Shown here one piece after another: positions 7,300 through 16,020 of a DNA stretch of 35,693 bases. The position numbers and the translations under genes were made by a program. The stretch comes from Flavobacteriales bacterium (GTDB taxonomy: Bacteria > Bacteroidota > Bacteroidia > Flavobacteriales_D > Crocinitomicaceae): the NCBI GenBank assembly GCA_947475275.1, contig CANJNE010000013.1:1-35693 (forward strand). Reading direction: 5' to 3'. How positions within the stretch are numbered: the stretch's first letter is position 1; every line of letters starts with the position of its first letter. The notes under the pieces were generated by a model. It was given only the letters and a program-made list of their open reading frames with translations. It did not search any database and was not told where the DNA came from.

Positions 7300-8425
7300 A
7301 CTTGACGACAACGGATTAATACTGCGTTTCGCACCTTTAACGCTTACGCGACCTATTGGAGATTTGCGTTTTGGAATATTTACGAATCAAGAACGATGGA
7401 AGTTTTATTTGCCTGAAGCTGAAATATATTTTGAAACGGCAAAATACCTTCAAACTAAATTTCCAGATTGCTTGGACGCTGATTTGATCGTGAATGCTTG
7501 TATTATTCCTGATGAAGAAATTATAGCTGCAACAATAAACTTAGAAGATGATGAAGTTTTAGTTTATGAAGATATTTGGCTTGCAAAAAAGGGTAGTGCT
7601 CTAAAGAAAGTAATTTTCAAAGGTGAAAAACCATTGATACTTGAGAATCGCTGGGATATCTTTGAAAAAAATCACTTGGCAATACAAAACGATTTTAGCG
7701 GAATTAGTCAGGTAAAGCAATCTCAACAACTTTCAGAAACAAATATTTTAATTGGTAGTCCAGATTTTCTTTTTATTGAAGAAGGAGCTAAAATTGAAGG
7801 TGCCATTTTGAATACGACCCAAGGTCCTATTTATATCGGTAAAGGTGCTGAAATTATGGAAGGAAGCATGGTTCGCGGTCCTTTAGCATTATGTGAAGAA
7901 GCAACGCTGAAAATGGGTGCAAAAGTATATGGCGCTACTACTATTGGTCCGCATTGCAAAGTTGGAGGAGAAATTTCTAATGTTGTATTTCAAGCATTTT
8001 CGAATAAAGGTCATGACGGTTTTTTAGGGAACAGTTTAATTGGTGAATGGTGCAATTTAGGCGCTGATACAAACACTTCCAATTTGAAGAACAATTACAG
8101 TATGGTGTCAACCTATTCCTATGAAACACAAAATGAACAAAAAACGAATGTTCAATTTATGGGTTTAACCATGGGTGATCATTCTAAATGTGGCATCAAT
8201 ACGATGTTCAATACAGCCTCAGTTGTTGGCGTATTTTCAAATATTTTTGGTTCAGGATTTCCTAAGAAATTCGTTTCTTCATTTCAATGGGGAGGTGCTG
8301 AGGAAATGGAGGTTTTTCAGTTTGAAAAAGCATTGATTGCTGCAAATAACATGATGGAAAGAAGAGACTTAAAATTGTCAGATCCTGAAATACAAATCCT
8401 ACGTCATATTTATGACCAGAATTAA
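7289..8425 (+). CDS. GlmU-like sugar-phosphate nucleotidyltransferase/acyltransferase
   Basis: The real start is ATG 7289 (378 residues), inside the end of the symporter gene; a longer frame from 7232 would overlap it further and lacks family residues. The N-terminal part (residues 1-150) has the reduced nucleotidyltransferase feature LTLTRPIGDLRFGIFTN, where the arginine and RxG region bind the nucleotide. The C-terminal half has left-handed beta-helix hexapeptide repeats (IGKGAEIMEGSMVRGPLAL, GAKVYGATTIGPHCKVGGE) and the GLTMGDHSKCGINTMFN block. This matches the Bacteroidota alternative GlmU family, proposed to make UDP-GlcNAc or a related nucleotide sugar. The exact substrate is inferred, not shown. 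Confidence 0.85.
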   Translation: MKIKLDDNGLILRFAPLTLTRPIGDLRFGIFTNQERWKFYLPEAEIYFETAKYLQTKFPDCLDADLIVNACIIPDEEIIAATINLEDDEVLVYEDIWLAKKGSALKKVIFKGEKPLILENRWDIFEKNHLAIQNDFSGISQVKQSQQLSETNILIGSPDFLFIEEGAKIEGAILNTTQGPIYIGKGAEIMEGSMVRGPLALCEEATLKMGAKVYGATTIGPHCKVGGEISNVVFQAFSNKGHDGFLGNSLIGEWCNLGADTNTSNLKNNYSMVSTYSYETQNEQKTNVQFMGLTMGDHSKCGINTMFNTASVVGVFSNIFGSGFPKKFVSSFQWGGAEEMEVFQFEKALIAANNMMERRDLKLSDPEIQILRHIYDQN

Positions 8426-8531
8426 GACAAAATTTCCGAAGTGTTTCTGATGGTATAAAGTTTGGCAATTTGGGTAAGCCTGAATAAAATAACTGTTTTA
8501 ATGATTTAACTTGTTTATGTCGTTTAAAAAT

Positions 8532-8544
8532 TGACAGTTTGTCA
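8532..8544. promoter_or_regulatory. Perfect inverted repeat upstream of lon (possible operator)
   Basis: TGACA-GTT-TGTCA is a perfect 5-bp inverted repeat with a 3-bp spacer, 37 bp before the lon ATG. It overlaps TTGACA and TTTG sequences that could act as the upstream promoter element. Its position suits an operator or promoter for a stress-controlled gene. The binding protein is unknown. Confidence 0.4.
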
Positions 8545-8581
8545 TATTATTTCTAGGCATATAAATTTTTAGAATCTACAC

Positions 8582-11044
8582 ATGAAAAATAAATTTGGTT
8601 TAGACATTTTGAGTTTAACGCAAGCAATAGAAAATGATTCAGAGTTCATTCCTCTTATAACAGCAGAGGAAGAGGAAAACATGAATAAGGAGATTTATCC
8701 AGATGAACTCCCAATTCTGCCTTTGCGCAACAATGTACTTTTTCCTGGTGTAGTTATACCAATTACAGTTGGTAGGGATAAGAGTATTAAACTCGTTCAA
8801 GAAGCCAACAAAAGAAATAAAATCATTGGGGTTGTTTCTCAGAAAAATCAAGATGAAGAATCACCGGAATTTAAAGATTTACATAAGGTTGGAACTGTAG
8901 CTCAAATCATACGCTTATTAAAAATGCCAGATGGAAGTTCCACAATTATCATTCAAGGAAAAAGAAGGTTTGAAATTGATGAGCCCACCCAGACAGAACC
9001 TTACATGAAGGCGAAGGTGAAGATGCTTCATGAAAAAGTTTTTGATAAAGACAGTAAGGAACTTCAAGTAATGTTCCAAACGATAAAAGATCTTGCATTA
9101 CAGATAATCAAGGACAGTCCGAACATTCCCACAGAAGCATCATTTGCTATTGGTAATATAGAAAGCCCGACTTTTTTAGTGAATTTTATTTCATCCAACA
9201 TGAATGCTGATGTTTCTACAAAACAAGAAATGTTGGAGGAATTGGACATGACCAAACGTGTCAATAAAGTATTGGAACATTTAACAGTAGAGATGCAAAT
9301 GCTCGAAATGCGAAATGAAATTCAGATGAAGGTTCGCAGGGATATGGAAAAGCAGCAAAGAGAATATTTCTTGCATCAACAAATGCGCACAATTCAAGAT
9401 GAGTTAGGTGACAATCCGCAAGAGTCAGATGTCAGAGAATTGCAGGAACGTGCTCAAAAAAAGAAATGGCTTGAACCTGTGTCCAAACTTTTTTACAAAG
9501 AGCTTGATAAATTGCAAAGAATGAATCCGCAAGGTGCCGAATATACGGTACAGATGAATTATCTTGATTTATTGTTGGATTTACCCTGGAATGAATTTTC
9601 AAAAGATAATTTGGATTTAAAGCGTGCCAAGAAAATTTTAGAACGTGACCATTACGGTTTGGAAAAAGTGAAGGAACGTATTTTGGAATATTTGGCAGTT
9701 TTAAAACTAAAAGGAAATATGAAATCGCCAATATTATGTTTTTATGGTCCTCCTGGTGTAGGTAAAACTTCTTTGGGTAAATCTATCGCTGAGGCACTTG
9801 GCAGAAAATATATTCGCATGTCTTTAGGGGGTGTTCATGATGAATCTGAAATACGTGGTCACAGGAAAACTTACATCGGCGCAATGCCTGGAAGAATCAT
9901 TCAAAGCATAAAAAAATCTGGTATTGCCAATCCTGTATTTGTCCTAGACGAAATCGATAAATTAGGTAGAAGTAATCACGGGGATCCTTCATCAGCTTTA
10001 TTAGAAGTGCTCGATCCTGAACAAAATGCGACTTTTTACGATAATTATGTTGAGACAGAGTTTGATCTTTCTAAAGTCATGTTTGTTGCTACAGCGAACA
10101 GTTTATCTACCATTCAAGGTCCACTTAGAGATAGAATGGAAATAATTGAGGTTAATGGGTATACGCTTGAGGAAAAAATTGAAATAGCTAAGCGTCACCT
10201 TTTGCCAAAACAAATTGGGGAACATGGAATTGGTAAAAATGATATTTCAGTTGATAAAAAAGTACTTGAAAAGTTGATTGAAGAATATACCAATGAGTCT
10301 GGAGTTCGTGGTTTGGATAAAATGATTGCTAAACTTGTTCGAAATAGAGCGAGAGAAATCGCAATGGCCGAAAAATTTCAATCCAAAATATCACCAGAGG
10401 ATTTATTTAAGTATTTAGGTGCGGGTCGTTCAAGAACCAAGAACATTTCAAATGAAGTAGCCGGAGTTGTTACAGGTCTTGCTTGGACTGCAGTAGGGGG
10501 AGAAATATTATTTATCGAGTCTTCAATAACTAAAGGTAAAGGCAAATTAACTTTGACCGGAAACCTTGGTGATGTAATGAAAGAATCTGCGCTTATTGCA
10601 CTTGAGTTTCTTAAATCCCATTCTCATTTGCTCAATTTAGATCAAAATGTTTTTGATGAACACAATGTTCATATACATGTGCCCGAAGGTGCAACACCAA
10701 AGGATGGTCCAAGTGCGGGAATAACAATGTTAACTGCATTAGCATCTTTATTCACCCAACAACGCGTTAAAAAGAATTTAGCGATGACTGGTGAAATTAC
10801 CTTGCGTGGAGATGTACTTCCCGTTGGAGGAATAAAAGAAAAAATTCTAGCTGCGAAAAGGGCAGGGATTAATGAAATCATTCTCTGTGCAAAAAATAGA
10901 AAAGATATTGATGAAATCAATCCTGAATACTTAAAAGGATTGACTTTTCATTTTGTAGAGAAAATGACAGAAGTTTTAAACTTGAGTTTGACCGATAAAA
11001 AAGTAAAAAATCCAGTTTTAATTTCTCAAAATAATAATTTGTAA
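8582..11044 (+). CDS. lon: ATP-dependent Lon protease (endopeptidase La)
   Basis: An 820-residue LonA-type protein. It has an N-terminal substrate-binding LON domain (begins LPILPLRNNVLFPGVVIPI near residue 45), a coiled-coil (QMKVRRDMEKQQREYFLHQQ), an AAA+ module with Walker A GPPGVGKTS near residue 388, Walker B VFVLDEIDKLG and an arginine finger region, then the protease domain. The catalytic dyad is Ser711 (PKDGPSAGIT) and Lys752 (GGIKEK). Lon degrades misfolded and regulatory proteins in the cytosol. The N-terminal extension before the LON domain (~40 residues, acidic) is common in Bacteroidota. It appears monocistronic, and its 3' end overlaps the convergent histidine kinase gene by 19 bp. 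Confidence 0.97.
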   Translation: MKNKFGLDILSLTQAIENDSEFIPLITAEEEENMNKEIYPDELPILPLRNNVLFPGVVIPITVGRDKSIKLVQEANKRNKIIGVVSQKNQDEESPEFKDLHKVGTVAQIIRLLKMPDGSSTIIIQGKRRFEIDEPTQTEPYMKAKVKMLHEKVFDKDSKELQVMFQTIKDLALQIIKDSPNIPTEASFAIGNIESPTFLVNFISSNMNADVSTKQEMLEELDMTKRVNKVLEHLTVEMQMLEMRNEIQMKVRRDMEKQQREYFLHQQMRTIQDELGDNPQESDVRELQERAQKKKWLEPVSKLFYKELDKLQRMNPQGAEYTVQMNYLDLLLDLPWNEFSKDNLDLKRAKKILERDHYGLEKVKERILEYLAVLKLKGNMKSPILCFYGPPGVGKTSLGKSIAEALGRKYIRMSLGGVHDESEIRGHRKTYIGAMPGRIIQSIKKSGIANPVFVLDEIDKLGRSNHGDPSSALLEVLDPEQNATFYDNYVETEFDLSKVMFVATANSLSTIQGPLRDRMEIIEVNGYTLEEKIEIAKRHLLPKQIGEHGIGKNDISVDKKVLEKLIEEYTNESGVRGLDKMIAKLVRNRAREIAMAEKFQSKISPEDLFKYLGAGRSRTKNISNEVAGVVTGLAWTAVGGEILFIESSITKGKGKLTLTGNLGDVMKESALIALEFLKSHSHLLNLDQNVFDEHNVHIHVPEGATPKDGPSAGITMLTALASLFTQQRVKKNLAMTGEITLRGDVLPVGGIKEKILAAKRAGINEIILCAKNRKDIDEINPEYLKGLTFHFVEKMTEVLNLSLTDKKVKNPVLISQNNNL

Positions 11045-12468
11045 CACGTTCTTTTTGCACTTGTTTTTCTGTAGAGCTCACCGTCCAGTTGGTCAGTAAG
11101 ATTTTCGACGAGCATCATTCCGAGACTATCCTCTTTGATTTTTGATTCTGTTTGAAATCCATTTCCATCATCTTTATACAGGAGTTCGTATTTAAAATTT
11201 AGCCCAGAATTCAATTGAACATAAATTTTACCATTTTTTCTGTTTTTAAAGCCATGCTTTATTGAGTTGGTAACGAGTTCATTTATTAGCAAACCTAATG
11301 GTATCGCTTTGTCTAAAGAAAACTTTATTTCATCGGTTTTTAAAAATAACGCTATTTCTTGTCCCGGAGCCTTAAATGAATTTATTATGTCATTAGTTAA
11401 ATTTTCTAGATATGATTTAAAATCGATTGTTTTAAAATCTGGAGATTGAAGAAGGAGGTCGTGGACAGATGCCATAGATTTTATGCGTTGTTGGCTTTCC
11501 GAAAATATAGATTTTAAACTTTCATCACCAATTCGGTTCGAATGTAGGTTCAGCATGCTTGAAATAACCTGCATATTATTTTTTACACGGTGATGCAGCT
11601 CCTTTAAAAGTATATCTTTTTCTTCAATTGTTTTAATTACTTTCTCATGGCATCGTTTAACTTCTGTTATATCTATGCATACACCATTAATTTGAATTAA
11701 TTTATCATCATTAGTAAAAATGTTTTCCGTGGTTTTTTGAATCCATTTTACTCTTCCAGATGGCAAAACATGTTCTGTTTCATCGGTTGCTTCTTTATAT
11801 TTTTTATTAGTATTAATTATTTGCCAATTACAAGTGTCTTCATTTAAAATATTGTTTTTTGGGATTTCAATTTTATGAATACTTGCATCGGGTTGATTGA
11901 CTTCATAAATGTTAAACATTTCTTTAGACCAAGTTAATTCTGAGGTTAAAAGATTATAACTCCATAAACCAATTTTAAACAATTCATTAACAGGTTTAAT
12001 TTCCTCGCTTTGATTCTGGTTAACAATATTAACAATTGATGCCTTTAATATATCCTTAGAAGTGGCAAAAAAGCATTTTTTTTTCTCATCGTAGATCACT
12101 TTCCATTCAATATGAAGGACCTCTCCATTCGACTTTAAATAGCGGTTTTTGAAAGTATGGGGTTTATGCTTTTCAATAGTTAGGAATTTTAATTCCTCTG
12201 CGGTTTTTTGGATATCATCTGGATGAATAAATTGAGTATAGTAGTGAGAAATAATGAAGATTTTAGGATAACCTAATTGTTTACAAAAATTAGTACTAAC
12301 ATATTGAATTTTTCCGTCCAAACCTGTAATACAAATTAAATCTTTTAAGGAGTTACTTAAAGAATTCTCTAAGTTATTTACAGTAGGTGATTTTCCAGTA
12401 ATTTCGTTATCTTCTGGAATAACGTAATTACTAAATATGCTTTTAAGCAAATTTACAGTAGGTTTCAT
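11026..12468 (-). CDS. Soluble PAS-domain sensor histidine kinase (HisKA_2 type)
   Basis: A 480-residue protein with no signal peptide or transmembrane segment, so a cytosolic sensor. Two PAS domains are visible: residues ~43-140 (ICITGLDGKIQYVSTNF, FIHPDDIQ, KSNGEVLHIEW) and ~165-275 (IGLWSYNLLTSELTWS, LPSGRVKWI, GVCIDITE). The dimerisation/phosphoacceptor helix is ELHHRVKNNMQVISSMLNLH with the likely phospho-His at 293, typical of the HisKA_2/HWE-like group. The ATPase domain shows NELVTNSIKHGF (N box), DDGNGF (G1) and SLGMMLV (G2). No response regulator is adjacent, so its partner is unknown. TGA stop lies within the 3' end of lon. Confidence 0.92.
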   Translation of the reverse strand: MKPTVNLLKSIFSNYVIPEDNEITGKSPTVNNLENSLSNSLKDLICITGLDGKIQYVSTNFCKQLGYPKIFIISHYYTQFIHPDDIQKTAEELKFLTIEKHKPHTFKNRYLKSNGEVLHIEWKVIYDEKKKCFFATSKDILKASIVNIVNQNQSEEIKPVNELFKIGLWSYNLLTSELTWSKEMFNIYEVNQPDASIHKIEIPKNNILNEDTCNWQIINTNKKYKEATDETEHVLPSGRVKWIQKTTENIFTNDDKLIQINGVCIDITEVKRCHEKVIKTIEEKDILLKELHHRVKNNMQVISSMLNLHSNRIGDESLKSIFSESQQRIKSMASVHDLLLQSPDFKTIDFKSYLENLTNDIINSFKAPGQEIALFLKTDEIKFSLDKAIPLGLLINELVTNSIKHGFKNRKNGKIYVQLNSGLNFKYELLYKDDGNGFQTESKIKEDSLGMMLVENLTDQLDGELYRKTSAKRTCYKLLF

Positions 12469-12550
12469 TATTAAAAGGTAGTGTTAAGGTAAAGCGCCTG
12501 AACGCTTGAGCAAATTATGATATTTCTGTTTACAAATACTAAATTTTAAA

Positions 12551-12598
12551 CAAAAACACCTTTTGTGTTCATTATTTTTTTCAATAATTTAAGGTGTT
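12551..12598 (-). terminator. Probable terminator of the VPS10-like gene
   Basis: On the minus strand AACACCTT (12598-12591) pairs with AAGGTGTT (12562-12555), followed by TTTTTG. The loop itself contains a second short pairing, ATTATT with AATAAT. It starts 6 bp after the stop codon of the 12604-15858 gene and separates it from the histidine kinase gene. Confidence 0.65.
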
Positions 12599-12603
12599 AT
12601 TTC

Positions 12604-15600
12604 TCAATCCCACAGTAAATTAGATGTTTCAAGAATTGGAACTCCTTGATTAATAAGCTCTTCTTGAAGTGCATTGATTTTTAACAAGAGTGGTGAAAGT
12701 TGCTCGCGGAATGTATTGTATTCCTCCTTCACGATTTCAAGAATTCTTTCTTGAGTAGAGGTCACCTTGTATGTATTGTCATAAAGGGAATATTCAAGAA
12801 GCCCAAAACGTTGAGAAAAACCGGGGTAGGTTTCAAATTCTTTTGATGTTTTTAGGGCATCACCATTCATTAATATCCCGCAAGAGTCTATGCTTATGTT
12901 AATTTCTCTTGCCAACGTCAGATTTCCAAAATTGGTATTTGGATATTCTTTTAAAGCATAAATGATGGTATTAATTCTTGTTTTTGCAGCATCCAATATA
13001 AATGATGCATTATTAAGTAATTTTCCTGTTGCGGCAACTTCAGCTTTAAATATTTTCACATCCTCTGAAATGGCAATTGTATATTCTTTTTCATAAAGTG
13101 GTTTTACATTAAAACTTACTTCTTCGGCAAGGGTGTCTATTTTTCCATTATTAACCAATACAACATTTAAGTAGTAGACTCCTGCTGACACAAGAAAACC
13201 ATTGTTTCGATCTGATGTTGAACCAATATTTACAGGGTTTGAAGAGGTGCTTCTTAGGTTCCATGTAACACGTTGAATTCCTTTTTGAGGACTTGTAACC
13301 AATCTTCGGATCTCGTTATTTTGACTATCTGAAATTATCAGAATCAATTGCGCATTAGCCTCATTCTTCTCTGCGCGCAGTTCATCCATTGTAGGGTATA
13401 AAACATCGGATTTGCTTTTTTCCAATTCTTTCTCTTTTTCAATACGAGTGCTCTTAAGTGTTTTATCTTGGTCCTTGATGTAAATCGTAAAGGTTGCTCC
13501 AAAAGATGGATTAGATGCTGACCACAAATTGGCACCTTGAAATCCAGTACCTTCTAAACCAAGTGGGTCTGCCTGAACATATAGCAAGGCGTCTTTGATA
13601 GGAAATACATGACCTTTCTTTTCTAAGCTAGTTGCATTTAACATTCTTAAAGGGCTGTAGTTGTCAAGAACATAAAATCCTCTCCCAAATGTTGCTGCTA
13701 CCAAATCGTTTTCTCTCTTCTGTATGTCTAAGTCATAAACAGCTATGGTCGGTAAACCGCTAATTTTCACCCAATTTTTTCCGCCATTGTTAGAGAAATA
13801 TGCCCCGAATTCGGTGCCTACAAAAAGTAAGTTGGGGTCTAGATGATCTTGTTTTATGCAATAAACGGAACCCCTTTCAGGTAAATCGGATGCAATACTT
13901 ACCCATGTTTTACCTTTGTCAGCACTTTTTAAAAGGTATGGTTTAAAGTCTCCTGAGCGGTGGTTATTAAAAACTGCATAGACGGTATTCTCATCGTGAA
14001 TAGAAGCAGTAATCATATTAACTCTCGTGAACTCTGGAATACCCGTGAAAGAACTAATTTTTGTCCAATTTTTACCATCATTCTCAGAAACCTGAATCAA
14101 TCCATCATCTGAACCAATGTATAAAAGGCCTTTTTTCTTTGGTGATTCGTCCAAAGCAACAATATTTCCATAAATGGTTGTTGATGCATTTTTCATAACG
14201 GCGTCTATCGACCAAACTTGCCCCATCACTTCGAGTTTGTTTCTATCTATTTGACTGGTTAAATCCGGCGAAATAGTTTGCCAATCATCACCTTGATTTG
14301 TTGACTTGAACAATTTGTTAGCAGCGAAATATAAAGTTTTATTATCGTGACTTGAAACGATGAGAGGCGCATCCCAATTCCATCTGTAAGCATCTTCACC
14401 TTTTCCAGGTTGTGGTTGAATAAAGAATTTTTCTCCTGTATTTTTATTGTAGCGAATAAGCCATCCATATTGTGCTTGGGCATAAGCAATGTCGGGGTCT
14501 AGCGGATCGGTAGCAGATTCAAATCCATCTCCTCCATTGGTGATATACCAATCTGTATTAAGTATACCGGCAACATTATTAGTTGCTGATGGTCCACCCA
14601 TCGAATTGTTGTCTTGAGTGCCACCATATATATTGTAAAAAGGCAAGGCATTATCAGTAACAACTTTGTAGAATTGTGTAATAGATAAATTTGAATAGTA
14701 ATACCATTGCTTGGCTGAATTATAGGTTTCATAAATTCCTCCATCACAACCCGCAATCCAATGTTCTGTATTTTCTGGATCAATCCAAATTGCATGATTA
14801 TCTACATGTTTTTGGGATTCGCCTGTTGCTTTGAAGGTTACCCCTCCATCTTCAGTGTGATGCATATAGGTATCCATTGCAAAAACTTTATCCTTATCCT
14901 TCGGATCACAAATAATTTCTTGATAATAATTCCCACTGGTATTAAATCCAGACATTTTATTCCAAGATTCTCCTTTATTGGTTGATCGAAAGAAACCACC
15001 TTTTTCATACTTACCTTCAATGATTGCATAAACAATATTTGGGTCTACAGGAGATACAGCAATTCCAATTCTACCCATTTCTCCTTTTGGTAATCCGTTG
15101 GTGATTTCTCTCCAAGTGGTTCCACCATCCTCCGATTTATATAAGGTAGACTCTGGCCCACCTCCAATATAAGTCCATTCATGTCTTCTTCGTTGATGCG
15201 CTGACGCATATAAAATTTGTGGATTTGTCGGATCAATAGCAATTTCAGAAATACCCGTCTCATCTGAAATAAATAATGTTCGGGTCCACGTTTTTCCTCC
15301 ATCAGTTGTTTTATATACACCTCGTTCTCCTCCAGAACTCCAAAGAGGACCATATGCAGCCACCCAAACGGTATTTTCGTCATTAGGATGGATAATAATA
15401 TTACCGATATGTTCTGATTTCATTAATCCCATGTTGGTGAAAGAAATACCACCATCTATTGATTTATATACCCCATCGCCATATGCCGCTGATCTTTGAT
15501 TGTTATTTTCACCTGTACCAACCCATATAGTGTTGGGATTACTAGCAGAGATTTCAACACATGAAGTTGAAAATGAACCGTAAGTATCAAATATGGGTGA

Positions 15601-15858
15601 AAAAGTGGAGCCATGATTCGTTGTTAGCCATACTCCTCCTGATGCTGCTGCAATAAACCATTTATCTTTATTGGTAGGGTGAACGGCAATTTCAGCAACC
15701 CTTCCCGATGTTAAAGCCGGTCCAATTGACCTAAAGGAAATTCCTGATAGGGTAGATGCATCAAATAAATTCTTTGGTGTTTCTTCTTTAGATTTTTTCT
15801 GAGAAAATGAGAATAAAGGGACTAAGAATAAAACAAATAGAATAACAAAATTTTTCAT
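12604..15858 (-). CDS. Secreted VPS10/BNR-repeat beta-propeller protein
   Basis: A 1084-residue protein with a signal peptide (hydrophobic residues 4-19, cleavage near SFSQ). The first ~730 residues carry at least eight Asp-box/BNR motifs of the form S/T-x-D/N-x-G-x-x-W, such as TTDGGKTW, SEDGGTTW, STNKGESW, STNQGDDW, SENDGKNW, SADKGKTW and SNNGGKNW, which mark sortilin-VPS10 or sialidase-like propellers. The C-terminal ~300 residues contain an Ig/FlgD-like stretch (RRLVTSPQKGIQRVTWNLRS) and helical segments. No T9SS sorting domain or lipobox is visible, so it is probably periplasmic or exported another way. Homologues are often annotated as glycosyl hydrolases, but catalytic residues are not evident; enzyme activity is unproven. 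Confidence 0.87.
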   Translation of the reverse strand: MKNFVILFVLFLVPLFSFSQKKSKEETPKNLFDASTLSGISFRSIGPALTSGRVAEIAVHPTNKDKWFIAAASGGVWLTTNHGSTFSPIFDTYGSFSTSCVEISASNPNTIWVGTGENNNQRSAAYGDGVYKSIDGGISFTNMGLMKSEHIGNIIIHPNDENTVWVAAYGPLWSSGGERGVYKTTDGGKTWTRTLFISDETGISEIAIDPTNPQILYASAHQRRRHEWTYIGGGPESTLYKSEDGGTTWREITNGLPKGEMGRIGIAVSPVDPNIVYAIIEGKYEKGGFFRSTNKGESWNKMSGFNTSGNYYQEIICDPKDKDKVFAMDTYMHHTEDGGVTFKATGESQKHVDNHAIWIDPENTEHWIAGCDGGIYETYNSAKQWYYYSNLSITQFYKVVTDNALPFYNIYGGTQDNNSMGGPSATNNVAGILNTDWYITNGGDGFESATDPLDPDIAYAQAQYGWLIRYNKNTGEKFFIQPQPGKGEDAYRWNWDAPLIVSSHDNKTLYFAANKLFKSTNQGDDWQTISPDLTSQIDRNKLEVMGQVWSIDAVMKNASTTIYGNIVALDESPKKKGLLYIGSDDGLIQVSENDGKNWTKISSFTGIPEFTRVNMITASIHDENTVYAVFNNHRSGDFKPYLLKSADKGKTWVSIASDLPERGSVYCIKQDHLDPNLLFVGTEFGAYFSNNGGKNWVKISGLPTIAVYDLDIQKRENDLVAATFGRGFYVLDNYSPLRMLNATSLEKKGHVFPIKDALLYVQADPLGLEGTGFQGANLWSASNPSFGATFTIYIKDQDKTLKSTRIEKEKELEKSKSDVLYPTMDELRAEKNEANAQLILIISDSQNNEIRRLVTSPQKGIQRVTWNLRSTSSNPVNIGSTSDRNNGFLVSAGVYYLNVVLVNNGKIDTLAEEVSFNVKPLYEKEYTIAISEDVKIFKAEVAATGKLLNNASFILDAAKTRINTIIYALKEYPNTNFGNLTLAREINISIDSCGILMNGDALKTSKEFETYPGFSQRFGLLEYSLYDNTYKVTSTQERILEIVKEEYNTFREQLSPLLLKINALQEELINQGVPILETSNLLWD

Positions 15859-15877
15859 ATTTTTTGGCTGTATTTGT

Positions 15878-15885
15878 CAAAAATA
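15878..15885 (-). promoter_or_regulatory. Candidate -7 box for the VPS10-like gene
   Basis: The minus strand reads TATTTTTG, an exact TAnnTTTG match, 19 bp before the ATG at 15858. No convincing -33 TTTG at normal spacing. Confidence 0.4.
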
Positions 15886-16020
15886 CCCATTTTCGATTTA
15901 TTTCTTGCCGCTTATATCAAAAGACTCTTAAGAACGGAGAAAATATTGTATTTTAATCTTCTTAATGTGTAACTTTTACAATTTAAATACGATATATACT
16001 GTCGTTTTATTAATGAAAAT

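Noticed and set aside
13344-15383. Several 60-110 codon ORFs in other frames within the VPS10-like gene
   Set aside because: They all lie inside one long coding frame with repeated Asp-boxes; their translations lack signals and look like frame-shifted copies.
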